Shown here: one piece after another, positions 15,791 through 22,226 of the stretch
Layout of the letters: the number at the start of each line of letters is the position of its first letter
Numbering within the stretch: position 1 is the first letter of the stretch
Origin: CAZVWV01 sp964631745
GTDB lineage: Bacteria; Bdellovibrionota_C; UBA2361; JBGSMV01
NCBI GenBank assembly: GCA_964631745.1
Contig: CAZVWV010000054.1
Location: forward strand, 1 to 22,226
DNA length: 22,226 nt
Reading direction: 5' to 3'
Notes under the pieces: generated by a model
Database searches by the model: none
Seen by the model: only the letters and a program-made list of their open reading frames with translations
What the model was told of the DNA's origin: nothing
Translations under genes and position numbers: made by a program

Positions 15791-16690
15791 TTAATTTAGA
15801 GCCGCGACAATAGACTTAACATTATGGTCAATCATGCTCACGTAGTCTGAACACTCGGGCAGTTCTCCCACGCTTTCGCACAAGATCACCAGCTTGGCCC
15901 CGATCTTCTCAGCGAGTTCGCTTGAGGATTCCTTCCCGAAATAGCTGGGTTGAAGTATGGCCGGGATCTTAGTGGTTTTGGCGTAAGTAATCAGATCTTC
16001 AATTTGCTTAGGGGATGGCGGGATTCCAGGCTTGGGCTCAAGAAATTTTGGCGTGGTGTATCCAAGAAAGTTCATTAGGTAGGGCCACTGGTTATGGTAG
16101 GCAATTAGTGCGACCGTCCCTTTCTTTTGAGCCATGCTCTGCCAATCTCTTATTTTTGCAGTGAGCTTCTCTTCAAACTTAGCGAAGTTAGAATTAAAGA
16201 CCATCGCGCTTGCCGGAACGATCTCTATCAATTTATCCTTAATTTCACGCGCAATAATTAATCCGTTACGTGGGTCTGTCCAGTAATGCGGATTTCCAAA
16301 AACGTGAATATCGCCCTCGGACCTGGAAGGCTGAGACGAGGGCACCTCAAGCAACGCAATGCCACTAGAGAGATCAAGCTGCTTTGCCCCGCCGACTTTC
16401 AGATCTGCCCGTCCGGCGGCGGTTACTAACGGGTCCCGCCAGGCTTCAAGATCTAGGCCGCTATGGATAAAAAGATCCGCCCGTTTCAGTTTCAATATGT
16501 CACCGGGTTTTGGCTCGATGAAATGCGGATTGAAGCGCGGGGGCGCGATGTACTTTACCTCAAGAGCATCGCCGCCGATCGAACTTGTTATATCCGCGAA
16601 TGTAGATAGCGTTGTGACTACTGCAAGTTTCTCTTGTGCAAAAGCCGAAATGGCCGAGACTAGAGAGATCATTATCAATAAATGTTTCAT
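15791..16690 (-). CDS. Metal ABC transporter substrate-binding protein, TroA/ZnuA family
   Basis: A 299-residue periplasmic protein with the signal peptide MKHLLIMISLVSAISAFA (cleavage about residue 18). Likely metal ligands are His in FNPHFIEP, His in GNPHYWTDP and His in IAYHNQWPYL, with Asp or Glu near the C-terminal CSDYVSMIDH. The long His-rich loop of many ZnuA proteins is absent; only a short insert lies before GNPHYW. It would capture Zn or Mn and pass it to the permease encoded 23 bases downstream. The frame extends to 16765, but ATG 16690 gives the signal peptide at the N-terminus and has AAGGA seven bases upstream, so I chose it. The porin-like gene ends ten bases before this start: one operon. 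Confidence 0.9.
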   Translation of the reverse strand: MKHLLIMISLVSAISAFAQEKLAVVTTLSTFADITSSIGGDALEVKYIAPPRFNPHFIEPKPGDILKLKRADLFIHSGLDLEAWRDPLVTAAGRADLKVGGAKQLDLSSGIALLEVPSSQPSRSEGDIHVFGNPHYWTDPRNGLIIAREIKDKLIEIVPASAMVFNSNFAKFEEKLTAKIRDWQSMAQKKGTVALIAYHNQWPYLMNFLGYTTPKFLEPKPGIPPSPKQIEDLITYAKTTKIPAILQPSYFGKESSSELAEKIGAKLVILCESVGELPECSDYVSMIDHNVKSIVAALN

Positions 16691-16700
16691 TTTGAGATCC

Positions 16701-17889
16701 TTAATTAATGGAATGTTTATGTGTGCCGATTGCAAAAGTTCCCTGGAAGAAGAAGCGATTATCATCGCCGCCTTCTACTGATCGCAGCTTTTGATACTGC
16801 AACCTAAAGCGCGCAAATTCACTCTGAAAAAAGGTCAGATAAGCGCTAAAGCCCTGTTCGTAATCGCGCTGTGCATCGTCCTGTACTAAATCGATCGGCT
16901 GAACCCAGTCGTAGCGTGTTCCCATCGCCCAACGTTCGGCCATGCGGTAATCAAGTAGCGAATAGAACCCGTATGGATTTTGATCGAGGCCTTCCGACTG
17001 GGTTTCCTTCCGATCTTGAAAATAAATCTCATTTTGGAATTTTATCTTCTGGACCGGCGTGGGATGGTAGCTGAAGGTGGCGTCCACGCCAAAGGCGTTT
17101 ACTTCGTTTGCGCTATCGGCGTCACTTGACCCAAGCATGTAGGTGCCGCCAAGTTCAAAGTTGGCGCTTTCTGAGGGTGAATAATTTGTTGTTAAATGGG
17201 TGTAGAACGTTGGGCGCCGCCTAGTTTCGCCGAATAGAAGTCCTTCCTCGCCGGCACCGCCTTCAACGACTCCCAAATAAAGTTGTTCGGTAAGGGAATC
17301 TGTTGACATGGGGAGGAAACCTGAGAGTTCCGCGCCGCTCTTGGCGTATCCTTCGGCGCCAAGATAGCGCTGAATTACAAGGGGAACATCGACGGTCTCT
17401 AAACTATCCCTGTGTAGTGGCGAGGCTTTCCCGACCTTTGGTCTAAACTTTCCCAGACGGCCGTTAAGCGAAAAGGGCAGATCCAATAGTGTAGCGTAAG
17501 CTTCTTCCAGCGCCGGATCTTCGGTGTCCGAAAATGCCACGGTTGCGTCAAGCCTGGTGTAAGGATCGACATCATGTCCGATTACAATCTCAAATTCGCG
17601 CGCCGAGATACGGTCGTTTCCCTCTTCGTCCGCCTTGTCTTCGCTCGAAAGACCCACGATATCGGCAACGGCACCGATCTCTGGGAGATACGTAGCGCTA
17701 GCTCCGGACTGGCTCTTTGAAGTGGTGACTGGCCGCGGCGCCTGATTTGCTGACTGGCGGGTTTCAAGGGTTTGAATCCGCTGCGATTGCTGCGTTACCA
17801 ACTGTTTAAGCTCAGAGACCATGCTTTGAAGAGACTTAATCTCTTTCTGTAAATCCTGTTGGCTCTCTGCGAAGGCATTGCTAGAGCAC
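16701..17889 (-). CDS. Porin-like outer-membrane protein of the metal operon, N-terminus lost in assembly gap
   Basis: The visible part starts inside a signal peptide (CSSNAFA, cleavage before ESQQ). It continues with a coiled coil (about 40 residues, LQKEIKSLQSMVSELKQLV) and then a beta-rich barrel with alternating hydrophobic residues. It ends FFFQGTFAIGTHKHSIN. An internal ATG at 17822 is not the real start, because the frame runs on to the gap at 17890. Beyond the gap, ATG 17952 begins MKIYSSFLLT, a credible signal peptide start with GGGA about eight bases upstream. It fits only if the real gap is not exactly 42 bases, since frames do not match at 42. Position in front of the binding protein suggests a metal-complex porin (inference). 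The last His residues may bind metal. Confidence 0.85.
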
Positions 17890-17931
17890 NNNNNNNNNNN
17901 NNNNNNNNNNNNNNNNNNNNNGAGTTAGTAA
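17890..17931. other. Assembly gap (42 Ns)
   Basis: Unsequenced bases interrupt the signal peptide coding region of the porin-like gene. The true length is unknown; joining the two sides in one frame needs a length other than 42. Confidence 0.99.
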
Positions 17932-17952
17932 AAATGAAGAATAAATTTTCAT
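17932..17952 (-). CDS. Probable start of the porin-like gene beyond the gap (partial)
   Basis: On the minus strand ATG 17952 opens MKIYSSFLLT and then runs into the gap. A short basic start followed by hydrophobic residues suits the first half of a signal peptide whose second half (CSSNAFA) appears on the other side. GGGA lies about eight bases before the ATG. It is separated by 53 bases from the upstream small secreted protein gene. Confidence 0.55.
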
Positions 17953-18005
17953 AAAAAATTCCCGAAACAAAATTATGTAGTCTGATGTAAATGAGGTAGA
18001 GCTAA

Positions 18006-18344
18006 CTAGGCAAAAGTCGGCGGAGCTCTACTGTCGGGAAAAGAGATAAGTTGAATAGCGCCAATTATTTGAGAGCTCAATAGGACCGGCTGATATGCGC
18101 TCTGCCATACTGTCGAGTGCCAGGTTGCCGAGAAATTCGAATGTCCTACGGTTTTAGCAATACAAACTGAACATCCGGCGTGACTCGCGTTTTGGTTGGT
18201 AATCTTGATCGTACTTGTCGTCGAACTATCACTATGAAAGTGGGCAGCGAACACGGTAGAGGCTGCTAGAAGCCATAAGCAAGCAAGGCTTCTTAGTAGT
18301 CTGTTTAGTAGTCTGTTTAGTAATCTGTTAGGTAAGCTCGGCAT
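18006..18344 (-). CDS. Small secreted His/Cys protein, DUF2946-like
   Basis: The product is 112 residues. The signal peptide (about 1-33) has an unusual n-region PNRLLNRLLNRLLRSL made by a DNA repeat, and cleavage is probable after STVFA. The mature part carries AHFHSD and HAGCSVCIAKT, a His-plus-CxxC pattern seen in DUF2946-type proteins encoded beside metal uptake genes. I infer a periplasmic metal-related role; the family match is by pattern only. It is the first gene of the porin, binding protein and permease series. ATG 18344 has no visible ribosome binding site. Confidence 0.6.
   Translation of the reverse strand: MPSLPNRLLNRLLNRLLRSLACLWLLAASTVFAAHFHSDSSTTSTIKITNQNASHAGCSVCIAKTVGHSNFSATWHSTVWQSAYQPVLLSSQIIGAIQLISFPDSRAPPTFA
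18298..18333. repeat. Three tandem 12-bp repeats inside the DUF2946-like gene
   Basis: AGTCTGTTTAGT occurs at 18298-18309 and 18310-18321, with a diverged copy AATCTGTTAGGT at 18322-18333. On the minus strand they encode the repeated NRLL of the signal peptide n-region. Because 12 is a multiple of three, copy number change would lengthen the n-region without a frameshift. Confidence 0.9.
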
Positions 18345-18372
18345 TGGGGGCAGCTTAAGCAGATGTCGATGC

Positions 18373-18436
18373 TAATTTCAAGTGCTATTTCAGATCTCTT
18401 GCATGCGGATTTCGTTAGAATAAGTTAATTTCAAGT
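18373..18436. promoter_or_regulatory. Direct repeat TAATTTCAAGT upstream of the metal operon
   Basis: Identical 11-mers are at 18373-18383 and 18426-18436, 53 bases apart (about five helical turns), 29 and 82 bases upstream of the first gene. They could be operator half-sites, although the canonical palindromic Zur pattern is not seen. Confidence 0.35.
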
Positions 18437-18534
18437 TACCGACACCATGCGTGTCCGGTAGAAAGGTGGCGGTGATGCCGTAAATTCTTGATTTAAAAAG
18501 GGAAAACAGGAATTTGTAGTTTCCGCGATTTGAA

Positions 18535-18616
18535 TTTAACCACGGAGAACACGGAGGTCACGGAGAGAGAAATTCTCAATATTTTCTCCGTGTTCCCCGT
18601 GGCCTCCGTGGTTAAA
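18535..18616. repeat. Palindromic CACGGAG-type intergenic repeat
   Basis: The arms TTTAACCACGGAG (from 18535) and CTCCGTGGTTAAA (to 18616) enclose further CACGGAG/CTCCGTG units around an A/T-rich centre, making an 82-bp imperfect hairpin. Repeats of this CCACGGAGRNCACGGAG style are scattered through many bacterial genomes. Mobile, MITE-like behaviour is likely but not shown here. Confidence 0.85.
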
Positions 18617-18667
18617 GACCCAAATTACAATGTCTTACCGGACAGCAGTGTACCGACACAAATGCTC

Positions 18668-18696
18668 TTGATACTGATTAACCCAGGTTCTAATAT
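18668..18696 (+). promoter_or_regulatory. Strong sigma70-type promoter of the small membrane protein
   Basis: TTGATA (18668-18673), a 17-base spacer, and TAATAT (18691-18696). Transcription would start near 18703, leaving a leader of about 15 bases that is almost entirely the ribosome binding site GGAGGGG (18709-18715). Confidence 0.65.
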
Positions 18697-18717
18697 AGGG
18701 GTACATGCGGAGGGGCT

Positions 18718-18972
18718 ATGAAGATTGATTCAGAAGATGAAAAAAGAGGAGTGGCTTGGTTGTATGGAGCCGGGCTTTTTGCGTTAGTGCTAAGCTGTGT
18801 CTTGGCCTATACCGATCGCAGAATGCAAACTTCTGATTCTGAAGCGCGCCTAGGGCGCACGCTTCGGGAACTCCGCACTGCGCAAGCGGCGCTTACCAAT
18901 GGTTCGGTTGATCCAAGGGCGTTGCATTTCGTTCCGAATTCGGGGGAGTCACCTGTAGAGACTGGCGAGTAG
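18718..18972 (+). CDS. Small single-pass membrane protein, unknown function
   Basis: The product is 84 residues. A charged start (MKIDSEDEKRG) is followed by one hydrophobic segment (about residues 13-31, WLYGAGLFALVLSCVLAY). A charged region with SEARLGRTLRELRTAQAAL looks coiled-coil, and the tail is Pro/Ser-rich. I do not recognise the family. The strong GGAGGGG three bases before ATG and a good promoter support real expression. It converges with the 964-residue gene, whose stop lies 22 bases away. A nine-T run follows the stop at 18981-18989. Confidence 0.7.
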   Translation: MKIDSEDEKRGVAWLYGAGLFALVLSCVLAYTDRRMQTSDSEARLGRTLRELRTAQAALTNGSVDPRALHFVPNSGESPVETGE

Positions 18973-18980
18973 GCAGCCCG

Positions 18981-18989
18981 TTTTTTTTT
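18981..18989 (+). terminator. Possible terminator T tract
   Basis: Nine Ts follow GGCAGCCCG right after the stop of the small membrane gene. Only a very weak stem (GGC with GCC) precedes them, so this is a tentative intrinsic terminator between convergent genes. Confidence 0.3.
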
Positions 18990-18994
18990 GAATC

Positions 18995-21889
18995 CTACCG
19001 AAAATTTTTCAACATTTTTTTCAAGATCTGGCTAAGAGTGCCTTTAGCTTTCTTATTCTTAATATTACTAACCTTTAGTTGCTTAACGCTCGAAGTTGTT
19101 TCTCCGCAGGTGGCTTTTAAGTAAATTATTTTTTTCTGCCCAGCTTTTAACTTCGGTAAGTTGGCTGAATCTGCGGTGGAAGAGGTGCTCCCTAATTTTG
19201 TTGGCTTGCTGGTTAGTAATTTCTTAGAAATTTGCGCATAGATATCGGCCTGACCAGAGCAACCTGTGACCGTGTAGCGCGCAACGTTTTTGGAAGCGAT
19301 TTTGGCGGAAAACGCAAAATCTTCTCCAGCTCCCACATTTATATCGGCTGCGATAGGGCTAGCGTCGGCAGCAGGATATGTCAGTGGAGCAGTTGAGGCG
19401 CCGTTTCGCCTCACCACAGATTTTATACAGTTGCTTTGATTACCGGCGGTATCGGTTGCGATAATTTTAACGTAGAGCGTGCCGTAAGGCAGCGAAGTGG
19501 CGGAGGGAAATATCTGAAAGCCTGGATTGTTGGATTCGGCGTAATTTACATACGCATCCCGGGCTCCTAAATGGAATTTATCCGGTGTAATCGTGGTGAA
19601 ATAGTCATATGAGGAGCCATCGTCGGAGGTGAAAACCTCAACGAGTGCAGTGCGGGTTTCATCTAGAGCAAAGCCTGCCAACTCAAGTGATGAATCGAAC
19701 TCGTACCCGTCATATGGGCGCTCGCAGCTTAGAACGGGAGCTGTGCTGTCTTGTGACCGCGAATGAGAAACATGGATGCGCCCTCCCGCCAAGCGCGAGA
19801 GCGTGTTTCCGTTGGCGGAGGATGAGCCATAAATATAGTACACACCTTCGGCGAGGGCGGAGGTATCCCAAAGGTACAGATTCGAATTTCTTCCCGAGGA
19901 TAAATTTGTAATTAGAGTGCCGCCAGAGGTGCTTTTGCTGGAATTGTAATAAAGAGACACAGCCTGACCAAGCGGCGCGTCCAGTGCGATTGCAAACTGA
20001 GTATTTGCGTAATGATCCTCTCTTAGATGAATATAATCAATGACAGAGTAATACCCGGCGGTGCTGTCTTCGTTCATGTCCAGCCGAAAAAAAGTTACGC
20101 CACCAAGAGCCGCGCCGATATCTGTCCACGGGTTTGGATCGCTCTCGCCCCAGGGCGGCTCCGTTTGGGCATAGGTGCGATCAGTTAAATCAAGACAATA
20201 TTCCTTGGCGCCGCGCGCCATTACGATATCGTCGCCGTTCTTAAAGGAGCTGGCCTCTTGGCTGCGAGGGTCTTGCCAGATTAGTCGCGCTACTGAGTTA
20301 TAGACTGGGTCTTGATTCTTGTTCCAACCACGAAAGCAAAAATTTACGAATTTACTTGTATCAATGCCGCCCGTGACAAAGGCCGAGTAATTGATAGGAT
20401 CGCCGTTCCCTAGAATGTTGGTTAACTTGTAAAAGTCCCCTGTTTGGGTGACACCGGCCTCGTCTGTAAAGGTGTTGTTGGGGTAAAAGTATGCGTTGTC
20501 GACGTTTTCGACACGCACGATGTCGTTCTTGGCGTTCATGTTCCATGAGTTACCGAGTACTGATTGAGCGTAATCGACACCGCCGCGCCTATCCGGTTGT
20601 ACGAAATCAAGCGCCAGATCGGCCACAGATAAAGTACCCAAATTGGTCGTGGAAACACTTTGCTCCGCTCCCAAGTAAGCGTCGCTTCGAACCGCCACGA
20701 AATCAAGGCTAAAGCTATCGCCAGAATGATCGGTAGGATCAATTCTGATATTGGAGATCGGCCCAGTAACGGAAGCGAGATCGAAAGTATAGATGTGGTA
20801 GCCGTTTGAGGCAGCGTAGAAGAAACTCTGCACACCCCCGCTTTGTGGGAACACGTGCACAGCGCCATTATCGCTGCCGCTCATGGAAAACTCAATTCCC
20901 ATGGTGAGGTATCGATAAGTGGAATTATCCACGGTGTAGCCTGATGGCATTAAAAGATAAAAACTGGGATCGTCGGCGGAGGTGTTCCCGTAGAAGCGCC
21001 CGCTAGAAAACCCTGCTCCGGAAATTCCGGATTGGTAGAGCGTCCAAATGTCGTTGGCAGATGTCATGTCCCAGCCACGATAAAAGTTGAGCACATGCCA
21101 ATCGCCTGACTCTATGCCGTACATGTTGTACTCTCCGGGGAAGAGCATGTGTCTGGAGAAAGAATGCGTATTGCTGGTCGATGCGCTGGTTGCAGCGAAG
21201 ACTCCGTCTGTTGGGGAGGTGTTATCATCAAGCATTGCTATGCGCTTTAGCCCGGCGCCTCCTGTTCCGGCGAAATTCGCATCGTAGCTGCTACAATCCT
21301 TGTCGGTTAGCTGAATCCAATCGATGCCAACGTCTATTCCGGCTGCGTTCACGGGTACGAACGATAGCCCCTCTACGGAAGTGGTGGTCCATGCTAAGGG
21401 CGAGCCGCTCGAGGGTGATCCAGCGGTGGCAGAGGGGAGATAAATGCTGTAAGTGCGCCAGCCCGCGTAAACCGGGAAAGTCGTGGTGGCGTAGTGAGTG
21501 TTTGCAAAGTACCAGATTAGTTGCGCCGTGGCTGCTTGACTTGCGTACATCCGAACTGTGAAATAGTGATACTTACTCGTATCGATACGATGCAGCGCGC
21601 CGTAGCGTGTGCCGTCGGGAATCGAACCGGGCACGGTGTATTGGAGGAGTGTTACTAACGGTGAGCTTGACGCGCTAGTGAACGAAAGCGATCCACTGCC
21701 ATATCCAAGCGTACCCGTAGGGCCAAGCTCTAGGTCCGGAATATCATGCAGCACGCCTGAGTCTGCCGATGTCATGTCCAGGCGCGTGTTCCATTCGGTG
21801 CGAAAGTAGTCATCACAATAATAAGTGGTGTCAGCCAGCGCTTGTCTGGCAAATAGTCCAATGATTAGAAGTATTAATGTGCGATGCAT
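18995..21889 (-). CDS. Large secreted protein with three diverged repeat modules and an Ig-like domain
   Basis: The product is 964 residues. The signal peptide is 1-19 (ends RQALA). Three modules share the same landmarks. They lie at 32-196 (TEWNTRLDMTSAD ... DTSKYHYFTVRMY ... IDWIQL), 273-403 (WDMTSANDIW ... NSTYRYLTMGIEF ... LDFVAV) and 449-625 (WNMNAKNDIV ... DTSKFVNFCFRGW ... IDYIHL). They look like beta-sandwich, carbohydrate-binding-like units, though I cannot name the family. Residues about 715-840 (STAPVLSCERPYDG ... VKIIATDTAGNQSNC) form a bacterial Ig-like domain. The last 50 residues are strongly basic (NIKNKKAKG, ILKKMLKNFR). No catalytic domain is seen, so adhesion or matrix binding is an inference. 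ATG 21889 has AGGG nearby. Confidence 0.85.
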   Translation of the reverse strand: MHRTLILLIIGLFARQALADTTYYCDDYFRTEWNTRLDMTSADSGVLHDIPDLELGPTGTLGYGSGSLSFTSASSSPLVTLLQYTVPGSIPDGTRYGALHRIDTSKYHYFTVRMYASQAATAQLIWYFANTHYATTTFPVYAGWRTYSIYLPSATAGSPSSGSPLAWTTTSVEGLSFVPVNAAGIDVGIDWIQLTDKDCSSYDANFAGTGGAGLKRIAMLDDNTSPTDGVFAATSASTSNTHSFSRHMLFPGEYNMYGIESGDWHVLNFYRGWDMTSANDIWTLYQSGISGAGFSSGRFYGNTSADDPSFYLLMPSGYTVDNSTYRYLTMGIEFSMSGSDNGAVHVFPQSGGVQSFFYAASNGYHIYTFDLASVTGPISNIRIDPTDHSGDSFSLDFVAVRSDAYLGAEQSVSTTNLGTLSVADLALDFVQPDRRGGVDYAQSVLGNSWNMNAKNDIVRVENVDNAYFYPNNTFTDEAGVTQTGDFYKLTNILGNGDPINYSAFVTGGIDTSKFVNFCFRGWNKNQDPVYNSVARLIWQDPRSQEASSFKNGDDIVMARGAKEYCLDLTDRTYAQTEPPWGESDPNPWTDIGAALGGVTFFRLDMNEDSTAGYYSVIDYIHLREDHYANTQFAIALDAPLGQAVSLYYNSSKSTSGGTLITNLSSGRNSNLYLWDTSALAEGVYYIYGSSSANGNTLSRLAGGRIHVSHSRSQDSTAPVLSCERPYDGYEFDSSLELAGFALDETRTALVEVFTSDDGSSYDYFTTITPDKFHLGARDAYVNYAESNNPGFQIFPSATSLPYGTLYVKIIATDTAGNQSNCIKSVVRRNGASTAPLTYPAADASPIAADINVGAGEDFAFSAKIASKNVARYTVTGCSGQADIYAQISKKLLTSKPTKLGSTSSTADSANLPKLKAGQKKIIYLKATCGETTSSVKQLKVSNIKNKKAKGTLSQILKKMLKNFR

Positions 21890-21919
21890 AAGCTACCCTA
21901 CAGTAGTCGGCAATTTTCG

Positions 21920-21940
21920 TACCGACCTTAATAATCGGTA
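21920..21940. promoter_or_regulatory. Inverted repeat TACCGA-n9-TCGGTA upstream of the large secreted gene
   Basis: Perfect 6-bp arms (21920-21925 and 21935-21940) separated by nine bases, 31 to 51 bases upstream of the start codon. A suitable operator geometry; no regulator is identified. Confidence 0.35.
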
Positions 21941-22006
21941 TCCAATCTAGTGGAACTATCAAGTATTTGCTTAAATCCCTCGGGTTAAGCACCAATATTA
22001 TGTAGC

Positions 22007-22226
22007 GCCGCCGACTCGGCGGCCGATGGTTATAGTGGCACTACAGTGTAGGGCGAAGCTACCACCTATTCGCACTTGGTGCTGCCTGTCGGCCTAAGAT
22101 TTAGTGCAAGTTCTAGGCACCGGCAGGCGAATCGCCTGCGCTCCATAATATTAGTACCCCGAGCCGTACTGGCACTTTACCTATTATGGAGCGCGGACGA
22201 CTCGTCCGCCGATGGTTATAGTGGCA
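22007..22226. repeat. Cluster of REP-like hairpins with GA(C/A)TC loops
   Basis: Hairpin 1 (22007-22023) is GCCGCC-GACTC-GGCGGC. Hairpin 2 (22123-22139) is GCAGGC-GAATC-GCCTGC. Hairpin 3 (22193-22209) is GCGGAC-GACTC-GTCCGC. Hairpins 2 and 3 abut the arms GCTCCATAAT (22140-22149) and ATTATGGAGC (22183-22192), which pair, with a nested AGTAC/GTACT inside. A 19-base direct repeat (GCCGATGGTTATAGTGGCA) follows hairpins 1 and 3 at 22022-22040 and 22208-22226. The cluster continues past the window edge. Confidence 0.85.

Larger units (their letters stand above)
18345..18717. other. 373-bp divergent intergenic region
   Basis: No supported gene. It holds an 11-bp direct repeat, a hairpin at 18436-18459 (TACCGACAC against GTGTCCGGTA, one bulge), the CACGGAG palindrome and the promoter of the small membrane protein. 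It must also contain the promoter of the metal operon; I find no canonical Zur box. Confidence 0.6.

Noticed and set aside
18345..18480. Canonical Fur/Zur operator before the metal operon
   Set aside because: I looked for a palindromic GAAATGTTATA-type site and found none; only an 11-bp direct repeat is present.
1..22226. CRISPR array, tRNA or rRNA genes
   Set aside because: No regularly spaced repeats with unique spacers, and no cloverleaf or rRNA-like sequence was recognised on either strand.

Overview
The window looks like a chromosomal fragment of an uncultured Gram-negative bacterium. An outer-membrane porin-like protein, Sec signal peptides, a TroA/ZnuA-type binding protein and a giant SpvB/Rhs protein support this. 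Base composition is intermediate. Nothing fixes the phylum; a deltaproteobacterial or bdellovibrionotal type of genome is a guess. Positions 17890-17931 are an assembly gap of 42 Ns.

Left part (1-4360) is accessory DNA. About 50 bp of near-perfect inverted repeat (1-50 and 2213-2262) encloses two minus-strand genes: a small J-domain protein and an unrecognised 562-residue protein. To the right lie a C-terminal scrap of an ISAs1-family transposase, an intact Y1/REP-associated (RAYT-like) transposase and a 13-bp tandem repeat.

Centre (4361-12800): one plus-strand gene encodes a 2,492-residue secreted SpvB/FG-GAP/YD-repeat (Rhs) protein. It carries a dockerin-like insert and an unrecognised C-terminal tip whose codon use differs from the core. 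Just past its stop is a third, structurally related copy of the left-hand repeat. Then come an AAC-codon-rich tract typical of the template or variable repeats of diversity-generating retroelements (DGRs), and on the opposite strand a shortened bAvd-family DGR accessory protein. No reverse transcriptase is visible, so this looks like a DGR remnant. Next is a frameshifted small membrane protein.

Right part (13010-18344), all minus strand, is more ordinary. It holds a two-gene acyl-CoA unit (PaaI-type thioesterase and an ECHDC3-like crotonase), a DUF4160-DUF2442 pair, and a metal-uptake cluster: a small His/Cys secreted protein, a porin-like protein interrupted by the gap, a TroA/ZnuA-like binding protein and an ABC-3 permease. 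The transport ATPase is not in the window.

End (18345-22226): a palindromic CACGGAG-type repeat, a small single-pass membrane protein behind a strong sigma70-type promoter, a 964-residue secreted protein with three diverged copies of one module, and a cluster of REP-like hairpins sharing a GA(C/A)TC loop, cut by the window edge.
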